Source: Verrucomicrobiia bacterium
Lineage (GTDB): Bacteria; Verrucomicrobiota; Verrucomicrobiia; Verrucomicrobiales; DEV007
Reading direction: 5' to 3'
Assembly: GCA_020439945.1 (NCBI GenBank)
Contig: JAGRPB010000044.1
Location: 1 to 34,194 of the forward strand
DNA: 34,194 bases
The notes below the pieces were generated by a model. The model did not search any database. It saw only the letters and a program-made list of their open reading frames with translations, and had not been told where the DNA came from. The position numbers were made by a program, and so were the translations under genes. Shown one piece after another: positions 26,542-33,764 of this stretch (positions are counted from its first letter, which is position 1; each line of letters starts with the position of its first letter).

Positions 26542-27534
26542 TCAGATCATTTCGTCTTCGGTGATCGGATCGACCCAACCGATGACTTTTCCGTTCTGGA
26601 GCAGGCACTTCGCTTCGCCGGGGAAAACGCCGAAGATGGTTCGCGCCTCGTACTTCACCGTCACGGTGTCATAGGTGCCCTTGTAGATGTCGCCGTTGAT
26701 TTTTTCCGAGCCGTTCCAGCGAAATCCCATCGCCTCGTCCGGATCGAATGCCTTGATGTCGCCGTTGGCGATGCTGGCTTTCACCGGTGCGAACCGCGCG
26801 TCTCCGGATTGATCGAAACTTCCCCCGCCCTTGAGAGCGGCCAACGCTTCCGGTTTGGCGAGCAATGCCTGCTTGGCCTTCTCGCGCTGCTCCCGGATGC
26901 GATTGGTCATGTTGAGCACGAAATCGTTGTAACGTTTCTGAATGCGTTCCTTGAGATCGGTCTTCTCCACGGAGATCTCGCTGCGCATCGACTCGTTGGC
27001 CAGGCTCGCCACCAGAAGCGTATCTCCGTTGAGGCGGACCGGTTTCACCAACGTTCCCGGCACCGCGACGCTCGCGCCGATGACCTTGCCGCTGCTGTCG
27101 CGCAGGCTGAAAGGCACCTTGTCCTGAATGGCGACCTGTTCCGGAAATGCCCGTTGGGGAATGTTCTGCCAGTTGCCGACGATCTGCACCAACGGAACGA
27201 ACTCGGGGATGGGGTAGCGCTCCGCCACCAGTTGGTCGATTTCAGACATCGAAGACGCCGGCTTTGTGGCCGGATTCGTCGCCGTGCCGGTGGCTGGCTT
27301 CGGTTGGTTCGGCGCGGTCGGCGTTTCCTTCCCATCGGATTTCTCCGGAAGGGGCATCGTGGGAGCAGGCGAGTCGGCGACCTTTTTTTCTTCTCCCGGC
27401 GCTGGCTCGGGGAGTTCGCCACCGACGAATTTCTCGATCAACGGACCTACGTAGGGCTTGAGATAGGGATCGTAAAACCAATAGGCCGCCACGGCGCCGC
27501 CCACGAATATGAGGAAGACCAGAAACTTTTTCAT
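26542..27534 (-). CDS. Membrane-anchored hypothetical protein with Pro/Thr-rich linker
   Basis: Unknown function. The ATG at 27534 (MKKFLVFLIFVGG) gives 330 residues; the longer open frame to 27870 overlaps the FHA gene in another frame and is not coding. Residues 4-20 are a single N-terminal membrane anchor. Residues 41-96 are a low-complexity linker rich in Pro, Thr, Lys and Glu. Residues 98-200 include a possible SH3-like beta segment (GASVAVPGTLVKPVRLNGDTLLVAS), then a charged helix (194-235) and a beta-rich C-terminus. It is 70 nt downstream of the FHA gene on the same strand, so the two may form a unit. Confidence 0.72.
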   Translation of the reverse strand: MKKFLVFLIFVGGAVAAYWFYDPYLKPYVGPLIEKFVGGELPEPAPGEEKKVADSPAPTMPLPEKSDGKETPTAPNQPKPATGTATNPATKPASSMSEIDQLVAERYPIPEFVPLVQIVGNWQNIPQRAFPEQVAIQDKVPFSLRDSSGKVIGASVAVPGTLVKPVRLNGDTLLVASLANESMRSEISVEKTDLKERIQKRYNDFVLNMTNRIREQREKAKQALLAKPEALAALKGGGSFDQSGDARFAPVKASIANGDIKAFDPDEAMGFRWNGSEKINGDIYKGTYDTVTVKYEARTIFGVFPGEAKCLLQNGKVIGWVDPITEDEMI

Positions 27535-27604
27535 CGCTTCGACATCGTTACCCGGATCGCCACGCGCTTGCAAGCCCCACGCAACGAAGGGACCGCGACG
27601 CTGA

Positions 27605-28129
27605 TCATCGGCGTCCCGCTTTCGCCGAGCCTTCCTGCCGGGCCACCGCAGCGGCCACGGGATTGATGGCTTCCTCCATGTCGAGATCGTCGGCCGAAGG
27701 ATCCAACCAGTTCGGGACCGGGATCCACGCATTCTCGTTCTCGATTTCCGAGGCGGAAACCGAAACCGGCAGCGCGGCTCTTCGCACGGCGGAGGGACGA
27801 TTCGCCGTCGTTCCGTCGACCACCTCGAGAAATTGGGCTTCCACGGTTTCCCCGAAAAGCAATCGATCACCGTGCTTCAGGACGACGCCCGCTGAATTCA
27901 TCACCTTCTGGCCATTGACCCGGGTGCCGTTGGTCGATCCGAGATCCACGATTCGGTAGGCACCGGCGGACGATTTTTCGAATCGCGCATGGCGGGACGA
28001 AACCGCCTTCACCTCCACCACGATCCGATTGTCCTCGCTCCGGCCGACGCTGACGCGTTCATCGGCGAGCCGATACAGGATCGGATCGTTTCCGGGAGCG
28101 GTCAGGATCAGGCTGAAACTCTTCGCCAT
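27605..28129 (-). CDS. FHA-domain protein
   Basis: Cytoplasmic phosphothreonine-binding adaptor, 174 residues. The FHA domain occupies about 5-105 with the conserved residues VGR30SEDN, S45-R46-H47 in SSRHARF and DLGSTN67GTRVNGQ. The C-terminal 65 residues are acidic and low in structure. No catalytic domain is attached and no Ser/Thr kinase lies in the window. A good sigma70-like promoter sits directly before the ATG. The downstream anchored protein may be its partner. Confidence 0.9.
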   Translation of the reverse strand: MAKSFSLILTAPGNDPILYRLADERVSVGRSEDNRIVVEVKAVSSRHARFEKSSAGAYRIVDLGSTNGTRVNGQKVMNSAGVVLKHGDRLLFGETVEAQFLEVVDGTTANRPSAVRRAALPVSVSASEIENENAWIPVPNWLDPSADDLDMEEAINPVAAAVARQEGSAKAGRR

Positions 28130-28138
28130 ACGCCGGGG

Positions 28139-28168
28139 ATGATAGGAAATTCACTCCCCTCCCGTCAA
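28139..28168 (-). promoter_or_regulatory. Near-leaderless promoter of the FHA gene
   Basis: Minus strand: TTGACG (28168-28163, 5 of 6), 18-nt spacer, TATCAT (28144-28139, 5 of 6), then only 9 nt to the ATG at 28129. Confidence 0.6.
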
Positions 28169-28248
28169 TGGGATTGGCGCCGGATCGACCGTCGGAAAAT
28201 TGCGATCGTTACGGTTTTTCCCGAAAAGGCTTTACCGCTAAAGAAGCT

Positions 28249-28863
28249 TTATTGAGCGCCTTCCTTTTTTTCTTCGTCAGCCTTCGCCTTTTTTGAGACC
28301 TCGACCTGGTCGGCGGGAACGAATTTGAGGACCGTGCCGTTGATGCAGTACCGCTTGTCGGTCGGGGTGGCGTAGCCTTCGCCGGTAAAGACGTGACCCA
28401 GGTGCCCTCCGCAGACCGCGCAGCGAACTTCCGTGCGCGGATAGCCGAGCAGGTAATCGGTCGATGTTTTCACGTTCTTCGCATCGGCCGGATCATAAAA
28501 GGAAGGCCAACCGCAATGGGAATCGAATTTTTCCTTCGAGGAAAACAACTCGGCACCACAACCCGCGCAGTAGTAGGTGCCGGCCCCCTGCTTCTTGAAC
28601 TCTTCGTAAACCTCGCCGTTGGCCCGTTCCGTGCCCGCTTTTCGAAGAATGCGATACTGCTCAGGCGTCAGTTCCTTCTTCCATTCCTCGTCCGTTTTCT
28701 CCACGGGGCCGGTAGGTTTCTCAGGGGCTTTATTGGAGACTTCCATGACAGTGTCCTTGGGGGATTTCTTACTCCCGGCGTCGTCAGCCCGGGCGCAGGC
28801 GAGAATCGAGGTGATCGCGATCATCGCGACACCGGCGGCGGAGACAAGGCGGGGATTCTTCAT
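28249..28863 (-). CDS. msrB: Exported peptide-methionine (R)-S-oxide reductase
   Basis: Repairs methionine-R-sulfoxide in proteins of the cell envelope. In the 204-residue protein, residues 1-26 are a signal peptide ending ARA; the adjacent ILAC is a poorer lipobox. A Lys/Glu-rich linker (27-58) follows. The MsrB domain (about 59-188) has the structural zinc cysteines C99/C102 (CAGC) and C148/C151 (CAVC), the HCGWPSF segment (116-122), GHLGHVF (153-159) and the catalytic C173 in RYCING. A short charged tail follows. No MsrA gene is nearby, so the electron donor outside the cytoplasm is not evident. Confidence 0.94.
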   Translation of the reverse strand: MKNPRLVSAAGVAMIAITSILACARADDAGSKKSPKDTVMEVSNKAPEKPTGPVEKTDEEWKKELTPEQYRILRKAGTERANGEVYEEFKKQGAGTYYCAGCGAELFSSKEKFDSHCGWPSFYDPADAKNVKTSTDYLLGYPRTEVRCAVCGGHLGHVFTGEGYATPTDKRYCINGTVLKFVPADQVEVSKKAKADEEKKEGAQ

Positions 28864-28869
28864 GCGGAC

Positions 28870-28897
28870 ATCATACCGGACTCAGCTCTCGGGTCAA
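28870..28897 (-). promoter_or_regulatory. Leaderless promoter of msrB
   Basis: Minus strand: TTGACC (28897-28892, 5 of 6), 16-nt spacer, TATGAT (28875-28870, 5 of 6), then 6 nt to the ATG at 28863. The expected transcription start is the A of the start codon. Confidence 0.6.
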
Positions 28898-29052
28898 AAG
28901 CGTAGAGCCACCCGGATTTGCGGACCAGCGATTCCTCCAGCGACCACGACATCCTTGCCATTGCGCCGGATTTGGGAAAACTGATAGCTCCCCACTGACG
29001 CCAGCGTCTCAGAAGAGCTTTCACGAAAATCCAAGTTCACCACTCATTCATC

Positions 29053-29706
29053 ATGCCCGTCATCTCCGGAAACGAAATCATCGACCGTCTCAAGTGGCGC
29101 TACGCGACCAAGCAGTTCGATCCCGAAAAACCCATCGGCGAAGCAGACTGGTCCACCCTCGAGGAAGCCCTCATTCTCACACCGTCCTCCTATGGCCTTC
29201 AGCCGTGGAAATTCTTCGTCATCACCAACCAGGATCTCAAGGAATCGCTGGTCGCGTCCGCCTACAATCAACGCCAGGTCGCCGATTGCTCCCACCTCGT
29301 GGTGATGGCGGTGCGGACGAAAATGACCGAGGACGATATCGATCGCCTGATCGATTTCACGGCCGAGGTTCGAGGGATCGATCGGGAGAAACTCGCGAGC
29401 TACCGCCACGTGATGGTGGGCGACATCGTTCACGGTCCCCGGAGCCACGACGCCACCGGCTGGGCGAAACTGCAGGCCTACATCGCGCTGGGGAATTTCA
29501 TGACCGTGGCGGCGATGATGGGAATCGACACCTGCCCCATGGAGGGTTTCATGCCACCCGCCTTCGACGAGGCGCTGGATCTCGAGGAAAAGGGCTACAC
29601 CACCGCCGTTCTCTGTCCGGCCGGCTATCGGAAGGCGGACGACCGCTACGCCACCTTGGCGAAGGTCCGCTATCCGCGGGAAGAAATGATTCAGCATCTC
29701 CGCTGA
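29053..29706 (+). CDS. NfsB-like NAD(P)H nitroreductase
   Basis: FMN-dependent oxidoreductase of the nitroreductase family, 217 residues, the length of NfsB/NfnB. FMN-contacting segments are RYATKQFD (16-23) and SSYGLQPWKF (45-54); the C-terminal half has GIDTCPMEGF (157-166) and the closing RYPREEMI. It is cytoplasmic and reduces quinones or nitro compounds. Its stop overlaps the next gene's start region: the Hsp20 ATG is only 2 nt later, so translation is likely coupled. I found no convincing promoter in the 189-nt region upstream (28864-29052) beyond the divergent msrB promoter. Confidence 0.92.
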   Translation: MPVISGNEIIDRLKWRYATKQFDPEKPIGEADWSTLEEALILTPSSYGLQPWKFFVITNQDLKESLVASAYNQRQVADCSHLVVMAVRTKMTEDDIDRLIDFTAEVRGIDREKLASYRHVMVGDIVHGPRSHDATGWAKLQAYIALGNFMTVAAMMGIDTCPMEGFMPPAFDEALDLEEKGYTTAVLCPAGYRKADDRYATLAKVRYPREEMIQHLR

Positions 29707-29708
29707 GG

Positions 29709-30152
29709 ATGCGCTTTATTGCCTGGAACCACCCCACAACCACGATGCCACGGAACGTCCGACTTACTCGCATGATCAGCCGAGCTGGCGATGTCGCCTT
29801 CCAGCTGAGCAATCTGCATTTCTCCGATTTCTATCCCACCGCCGGATGGCGTCCGGATATCAATGCCTTTCGCTATGACGATCGGTTCGAAATCTGCGTC
29901 GATCTGGCCGGCGTCGAAAAAGACGCCATCGTCGTGGAGGTACTGACCGACCGGATCCGCATTTCCGGCGAGCGCCATCAGCCCGGCCTCGAATGCGAGA
30001 ATTGCCGACAGGTGATCGCCCTCGAAATCGAAAGCGGCCATTTCGCCCGCGAAGTCACCCTGCCGGCCGAAGTCGAACCCGAGCAGGTCACCGCGCGCCA
30101 GGAAAACGGCCTGCTCTGGATCGTGCTCCCGTTGTCGGGCTCGCGCCTCTGA
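29709..30152 (+). CDS. Hsp20/alpha-crystallin small heat shock protein
   Basis: ATP-independent chaperone that holds unfolding proteins. From the ATG at 29709 (MRFIAWNHP) it has 147 residues, a usual length; ATGs at residues 13 and 22 are alternatives. The alpha-crystallin domain spans about 46-140: WRPDINAFRYDDRFEICVDL, then RIRISGER and REVTLPAEV, closing with NGLLWIVLPL. The C-terminal I-x-I anchor is missing; the protein ends SGSRL. A CENC motif (C96-C99) lies in the loop between strands, with C63 nearby. It is joined to the nitroreductase upstream and lies 65 nt before lon. Confidence 0.9.
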   Translation: MRFIAWNHPTTTMPRNVRLTRMISRAGDVAFQLSNLHFSDFYPTAGWRPDINAFRYDDRFEICVDLAGVEKDAIVVEVLTDRIRISGERHQPGLECENCRQVIALEIESGHFAREVTLPAEVEPEQVTARQENGLLWIVLPLSGSRL

Positions 30153-30217
30153 ACCCCCACCGAACTTCTCCATTCCTAGCCTTTGAGCTATCCCGTTTGC
30201 CCTCCTCCACCGTTTTC

Positions 30218-32629
30218 ATGAATCAATTCGATTTTCTCGACGCCAACGACGAGTCGGTCACCGGAATCAACCTGGTGACCGCAGGCGACGACGAAGTCCC
30301 GAAGTGGCGCCGCGATCTTCCGGATCTGTTGCCGGTCATGCCGCTGCGTGGCGTGGTCGTCTTTCCCGGCACCGTCGCGCCATTCAATGTCGAGCGGAAA
30401 CCGAGCCAGCAATTGCTCGAGGACCTGCTCCCCCGCGGACGCATGCTCGGGCTGGTGACGCAGAAGGACCCGGAACTCGACACCCCCGGGCCCAACGACC
30501 TCTACCAGGTCGGCGCTCTCGGCATCGTGCTTCGCATGATGCGTCAGGATGAGAACAACGTCATCGTCCTCATCCAGATCGTCGAGCGGATCCGCTTCAC
30601 CGACTACGGCCAGACCGAGCCCTACCTCAAGGCTCGCTTCGAGATTCTCGAGAATGTCCTCACCGACGACAGCTCCAAGGAATTCGAAGCCCGTTTTTTG
30701 AATCTCCGCGAGACGGCGGTGAAACTGGTCTCGACCAATCCGAACATTCCCGACGAAGCCGCCCAGGCGGTAAACTCGATGGACAATCCGGTGCTGCTCA
30801 CCGATTTCCTGGCCACCAACCTCAGCCTCGACCTGCCGCAGAAACAGCAACTGCTCGAGGAAGTCGACGTCGCGGTGCGAATGGAGACGGTTCAGAAAAT
30901 CGTCAGCAATCAGCAACACATTGCCGATCTCCAGCAGAAGCTCCAGCAGGATGTCGAATCGGAGTTCACCGACGCCCAGCGTCGCGCCTACCTGCGCGAG
31001 CAATTGCGGGCCATCCAGAACGAACTCGGGGAAGGCGACACCGGCGAGGCCCAGGCCGACGAACTCCGCGACCGGCTCGATTCCGTCGGCCTCCCCGACG
31101 AAGTTCAGACCGCGGCCGACCGTGAACTCAAGCGGCTCGACATCATCCCGCCCGCCAGTCCGGAGCACTCCGTCATCGTCAGCTACCTGGAGACGCTGGC
31201 TGAGCTACCGTGGTCAAAGATGAGCGAGGATCACTTCGATCTCGATCTCGCCCAGGAGACGCTCGACCGCGATCACTACGGCCTCGAAAAAGTGAAGCGA
31301 CGGCTCATCGAATATCTCGCCGTCCGCAAGCTCAACCCGGAAGGTCGCGGCCCCATCCTCTGTTTCCTCGGCCCTCCCGGCGTCGGGAAAACCAGCCTCG
31401 GCCAGAGCATCGCCGACGCCCTCGGCCGCGAGTTCGCCCGCATCAGCGTGGGTGGCATTCGCGACGAGGCCGAGATCCGTGGTCACCGCCGCACCTACAT
31501 CGGCTCCATGCCGGGCCGCCTCATTCAGGAGATGCGTCGCGTCGGCACGCGAAATCCCGTCATCATGCTCGACGAGGTCGACAAGATCGGGAACGACTTC
31601 CGCGGCGATCCCGCCAGCGCCCTGCTCGAGGTGCTCGACCCGCGACAGAACCACGCCTTCGTGGATCGCTACCTCGACGTACCCTTCGACCTCAGCCAGG
31701 TCATTTTCATCGCCACCGCCAACACCATCGATCCGGTGCCGGCGCCGCTGCGTGACCGTATGGAAATCATCGGCATTCCCGGCTACACCGAGGAGGAAAA
31801 GCTCCAGATCGCCAGGAAGTACCTCGTCAAACGCCAGCTCAAAGAGAACGGAATCAAGGCGAAACAATGCCGCTGGACCGTCGCGGCGCTCCGCTCGGTA
31901 ATCGAGTCCTACACCCGCGAGGCCGGCGTCCGCAATCTCGAGCGCGAGATCGGCAGCGTCTGTCGCGGCATCGCCGCCGAAGTGGCGCGGAATCCGAAGC
32001 ACACCGTCAAGGTGACTCCGGAAACCATCGAGGAAATTCTCGGTCCGCCTCGCTACGTCCGCGAAGACGCCGTCCAAATCAGCGCTCCAGGGGTGGTCAA
32101 CGGACTCGCCTACACCACCGTCGGCGGCGAGGTGCTCAACATCGAAGCAATCCGATTTCCCGGCTCCGGCAAAGTCCAACTCACCGGTCAGATCGGCAAC
32201 GTGATGAAGGAATCGATGCAGGCCGCCTGGAGCCTCGTCCAATCGCGAGCCGAAAAGCTGAAGATCGACGCCGAAGATTTCAGAAAATACGACGTCCACG
32301 TCCATGTTCCCGCCGGCGCCATTCCCAAGGACGGTCCCTCGGCGGGCATCGCGATGTTCACCGCACTGGCGTCGCTTTTTTCCGATCGCCGCGTCGACAA
32401 GAGCGTCGCCATGACCGGAGAAGTCACCCTGCGCGGTCTCGTCCTGCCCATCGGCGGCCTGAAGGAAAAAGCCCTCGCCGCCGAGCGGGCCGGCATTCGG
32501 AAGATTCTCATTCCCGCCCTCAACGAAAAGGACGTTCCCGAGATCCAGGAAAGCGCCCGGAAAAAACTCAAGATCGTCCCCGTGAAAACGGTCGACGAAG
32601 TACTCGGAGAGGCTCTGCTGAAAGGCTGA
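30218..32629 (+). CDS. lon: ATP-dependent protease La (Lon)
   Basis: Cytoplasmic AAA+ protease that degrades misfolded and regulatory proteins. From the ATG at 30218 (MNQFDFLDAN) it has 803 residues, close to E. coli Lon (784); the frame stays open upstream to 29993 but overlaps the Hsp20 gene. The substrate-recognition N-domain begins at LLPVMPLRGVVVFPG. Walker A is GPPGVGKT (385-392) and Walker B includes IMLDEVDKIG. The catalytic dyad is S708 in KDGPSAG and K751 in GGLKEKA, 43 residues apart as in E. coli. The start lies in pyrimidine-rich sequence without a Shine-Dalgarno. It sits with hsp20 and the nitroreductase in a protein-stress group. Confidence 0.96.
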   Translation: MNQFDFLDANDESVTGINLVTAGDDEVPKWRRDLPDLLPVMPLRGVVVFPGTVAPFNVERKPSQQLLEDLLPRGRMLGLVTQKDPELDTPGPNDLYQVGALGIVLRMMRQDENNVIVLIQIVERIRFTDYGQTEPYLKARFEILENVLTDDSSKEFEARFLNLRETAVKLVSTNPNIPDEAAQAVNSMDNPVLLTDFLATNLSLDLPQKQQLLEEVDVAVRMETVQKIVSNQQHIADLQQKLQQDVESEFTDAQRRAYLREQLRAIQNELGEGDTGEAQADELRDRLDSVGLPDEVQTAADRELKRLDIIPPASPEHSVIVSYLETLAELPWSKMSEDHFDLDLAQETLDRDHYGLEKVKRRLIEYLAVRKLNPEGRGPILCFLGPPGVGKTSLGQSIADALGREFARISVGGIRDEAEIRGHRRTYIGSMPGRLIQEMRRVGTRNPVIMLDEVDKIGNDFRGDPASALLEVLDPRQNHAFVDRYLDVPFDLSQVIFIATANTIDPVPAPLRDRMEIIGIPGYTEEEKLQIARKYLVKRQLKENGIKAKQCRWTVAALRSVIESYTREAGVRNLEREIGSVCRGIAAEVARNPKHTVKVTPETIEEILGPPRYVREDAVQISAPGVVNGLAYTTVGGEVLNIEAIRFPGSGKVQLTGQIGNVMKESMQAAWSLVQSRAEKLKIDAEDFRKYDVHVHVPAGAIPKDGPSAGIAMFTALASLFSDRRVDKSVAMTGEVTLRGLVLPIGGLKEKALAAERAGIRKILIPALNEKDVPEIQESARKKLKIVPVKTVDEVLGEALLKG

Positions 32630-32650
32630 TTCGGCATCCCCTCATTCGTA

Positions 32651-32717
32651 GAACGGGTCTCCAGGCCCGTTCTCAGCGTCGGTCCTGCATCCAGGAAACG
32701 GGCCTGGAGACCCGTTC
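32651..32717. repeat. Perfect 21-bp inverted repeat downstream of lon
   Basis: The arm at 32651-32671 (GAACGGGTCTCCAGGCCCGT..) is the exact reverse complement of 32697-32717, with 25 nt between. Each arm is itself partly symmetrical (ACGGG...CCCGT). There is no U-tract, so it is more like an extragenic palindrome than a terminator. It is 14 nt upstream of copy D of the other element. Confidence 0.88.
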
Positions 32718-32730
32718 TCCTTCCGCCATT

Positions 32731-32763
32731 CAACAGGGTCAAGTCGCCGACTCAACCCTGTCA
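32731..32763 (+). repeat. Palindromic repeat element, copy D
   Basis: Left arm CAACAGGGT pairs with ACCCTG; the last two positions have decayed (CA in place of TG). The inner stem is AGTC/GACT around loop GCC. The G-C pair found at that inner position in copies B and C is replaced by A-T, a compensatory change. It ends 15 nt before the candidate -35 of the next gene. Confidence 0.82.
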
Positions 32764-32778
32764 GGTCTGCTTTCCGCA

Positions 32779-32807
32779 TTGCCAGGCGTTTTCCGCTTTC
32801 CTACGCT
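32779..32807 (+). promoter_or_regulatory. Candidate leaderless promoter of the exported TIM-barrel gene
   Basis: TTGCCA (5 of 6), 17-nt spacer, TACGCT (3 of 6), then 5 nt to the ATG at 32813. The -10 is weak. Confidence 0.35.
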
Positions 32808-32812
32808 GCCGC

Positions 32813-33721
32813 ATGCTCTCGCGCCGACGATTCCTGGAAGTTTCTGCCGTCTCCGTTCCGACCTTGCTCGCCGAAACCAATGCCGCTACTCCGCAAACCA
32901 AGCGCATTCCCGAACTCGCCGGCAAACTCGGGCTCGTCAGCGCGTCGTTGACGCCGCATATCGCCGCGAAACCGAATGCGGACCAGTTCACGCTGTTGGA
33001 GTTTCCCAAGATCCTTAGAAACGGGCTGGACCTGGAGGTCGCGGATCTCAACACGATGAATTTCCCGACCTTGGCTCCAGATTATGTAGAGAAGCTCCGC
33101 AAAGAAATTGATGATGTCGGCTGCGTGGCAACGAATCTGAAAATGAATCAACGCGTCGACATGGCTTCCGCCGACGAATCCGAACGCGCCGAAGCGATGC
33201 GGCAATACAAGGAATCGGTCGACGCGGCGAAGATCCTCGGCTGCCGTTGGGTGCGTCCGCTGCCACGAGCTGAAGCGCCGAATCGGGATCGCCTGTCGGC
33301 GGCGATGGATGAACTGATCGACTACGCGGGCGAGCGGGGCATCACCGTGTTGATCGAGAATTTCGGCTGGATGATGAGCGATCCGGATTCGGTGATCGAA
33401 CTCGCGGACGCTATCGGGGCGACCCGCGTGGCGATCGGCCCGGACACGGGCAACTGGACGAGCAACGAAGTGCGCTATCCGGGATTGGAGAAAACCTTTC
33501 CCCGCGCCGTGACCTGCGATTTCAAAGCCAAGGTGCTGGGCGAGAATGGCGAGCATGAAGCTTACAATTTGAACCGTTGTTTCGAGATCGGCTGGAACGC
33601 CGGGTTTCGCGGTCCGTGGTGCATCGAGCACGGTCATGCCGATCACGCCACCGCCCTGCGCGGAATCGCTTTCGTTCGCGACTCGCTCCGAAGGTGGATC
33701 GCGGAAAAACAGAGAGCGTGA
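32813..33721 (+). CDS. Tat-exported sugar phosphate isomerase/epimerase-like protein
   Basis: TIM-barrel protein of the AP-endonuclease-2 superfamily, 302 residues. The N-terminus SRRRFLEVSAVSVP (3-16) is a twin-arginine signal, so the protein folds with its metal before export. Likely ligands are the glutamate in VLIENFG, the aspartate in IGPDTGNW, the aspartate in TCDFKAK and the EH pair in CIEHGH. Secreted members are abundant in Verrucomicrobiota and Planctomycetes, often beside DUF1080 proteins as here. The substrate is probably a sugar or an oxidised sugar, by inference only. It has copy D of the palindrome and a candidate promoter just upstream. Confidence 0.85.
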   Translation: MLSRRRFLEVSAVSVPTLLAETNAATPQTKRIPELAGKLGLVSASLTPHIAAKPNADQFTLLEFPKILRNGLDLEVADLNTMNFPTLAPDYVEKLRKEIDDVGCVATNLKMNQRVDMASADESERAEAMRQYKESVDAAKILGCRWVRPLPRAEAPNRDRLSAAMDELIDYAGERGITVLIENFGWMMSDPDSVIELADAIGATRVAIGPDTGNWTSNEVRYPGLEKTFPRAVTCDFKAKVLGENGEHEAYNLNRCFEIGWNAGFRGPWCIEHGHADHATALRGIAFVRDSLRRWIAEKQRA

Positions 33722-33729
33722 TCCCGGCA

Positions 33730-33758
33730 TTGTCACCGCGGGGGCTTTGCGATGGAAT
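33730..33758 (+). promoter_or_regulatory. Candidate leaderless promoter of the DUF1080 gene
   Basis: TTGTCA (5 of 6), 17-nt spacer, TGGAAT (4 of 6), then 6 nt to the ATG at 33765, placing the expected transcription start on the start codon. Confidence 0.45.
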
Positions 33759-33764
33759 GCCCCC

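Noticed and set aside
28225..28250. Terminator after msrB (CTTTACCGCTAAAG hairpin)
   Set aside because: The stem is only 5 bp and the following T-run is short and interrupted; support is too weak to list.
29993..30217. N-terminal extension of lon
   Set aside because: It overlaps the Hsp20 gene in another frame and encodes an arginine-rich sequence unlike any Lon N-terminus.
30188..32305. Two long minus-strand open frames (326 and 363 codons)
   Set aside because: Both are antisense to lon, whose Walker and catalytic motifs are clear on the plus strand; the antisense products have no recognisable domain.
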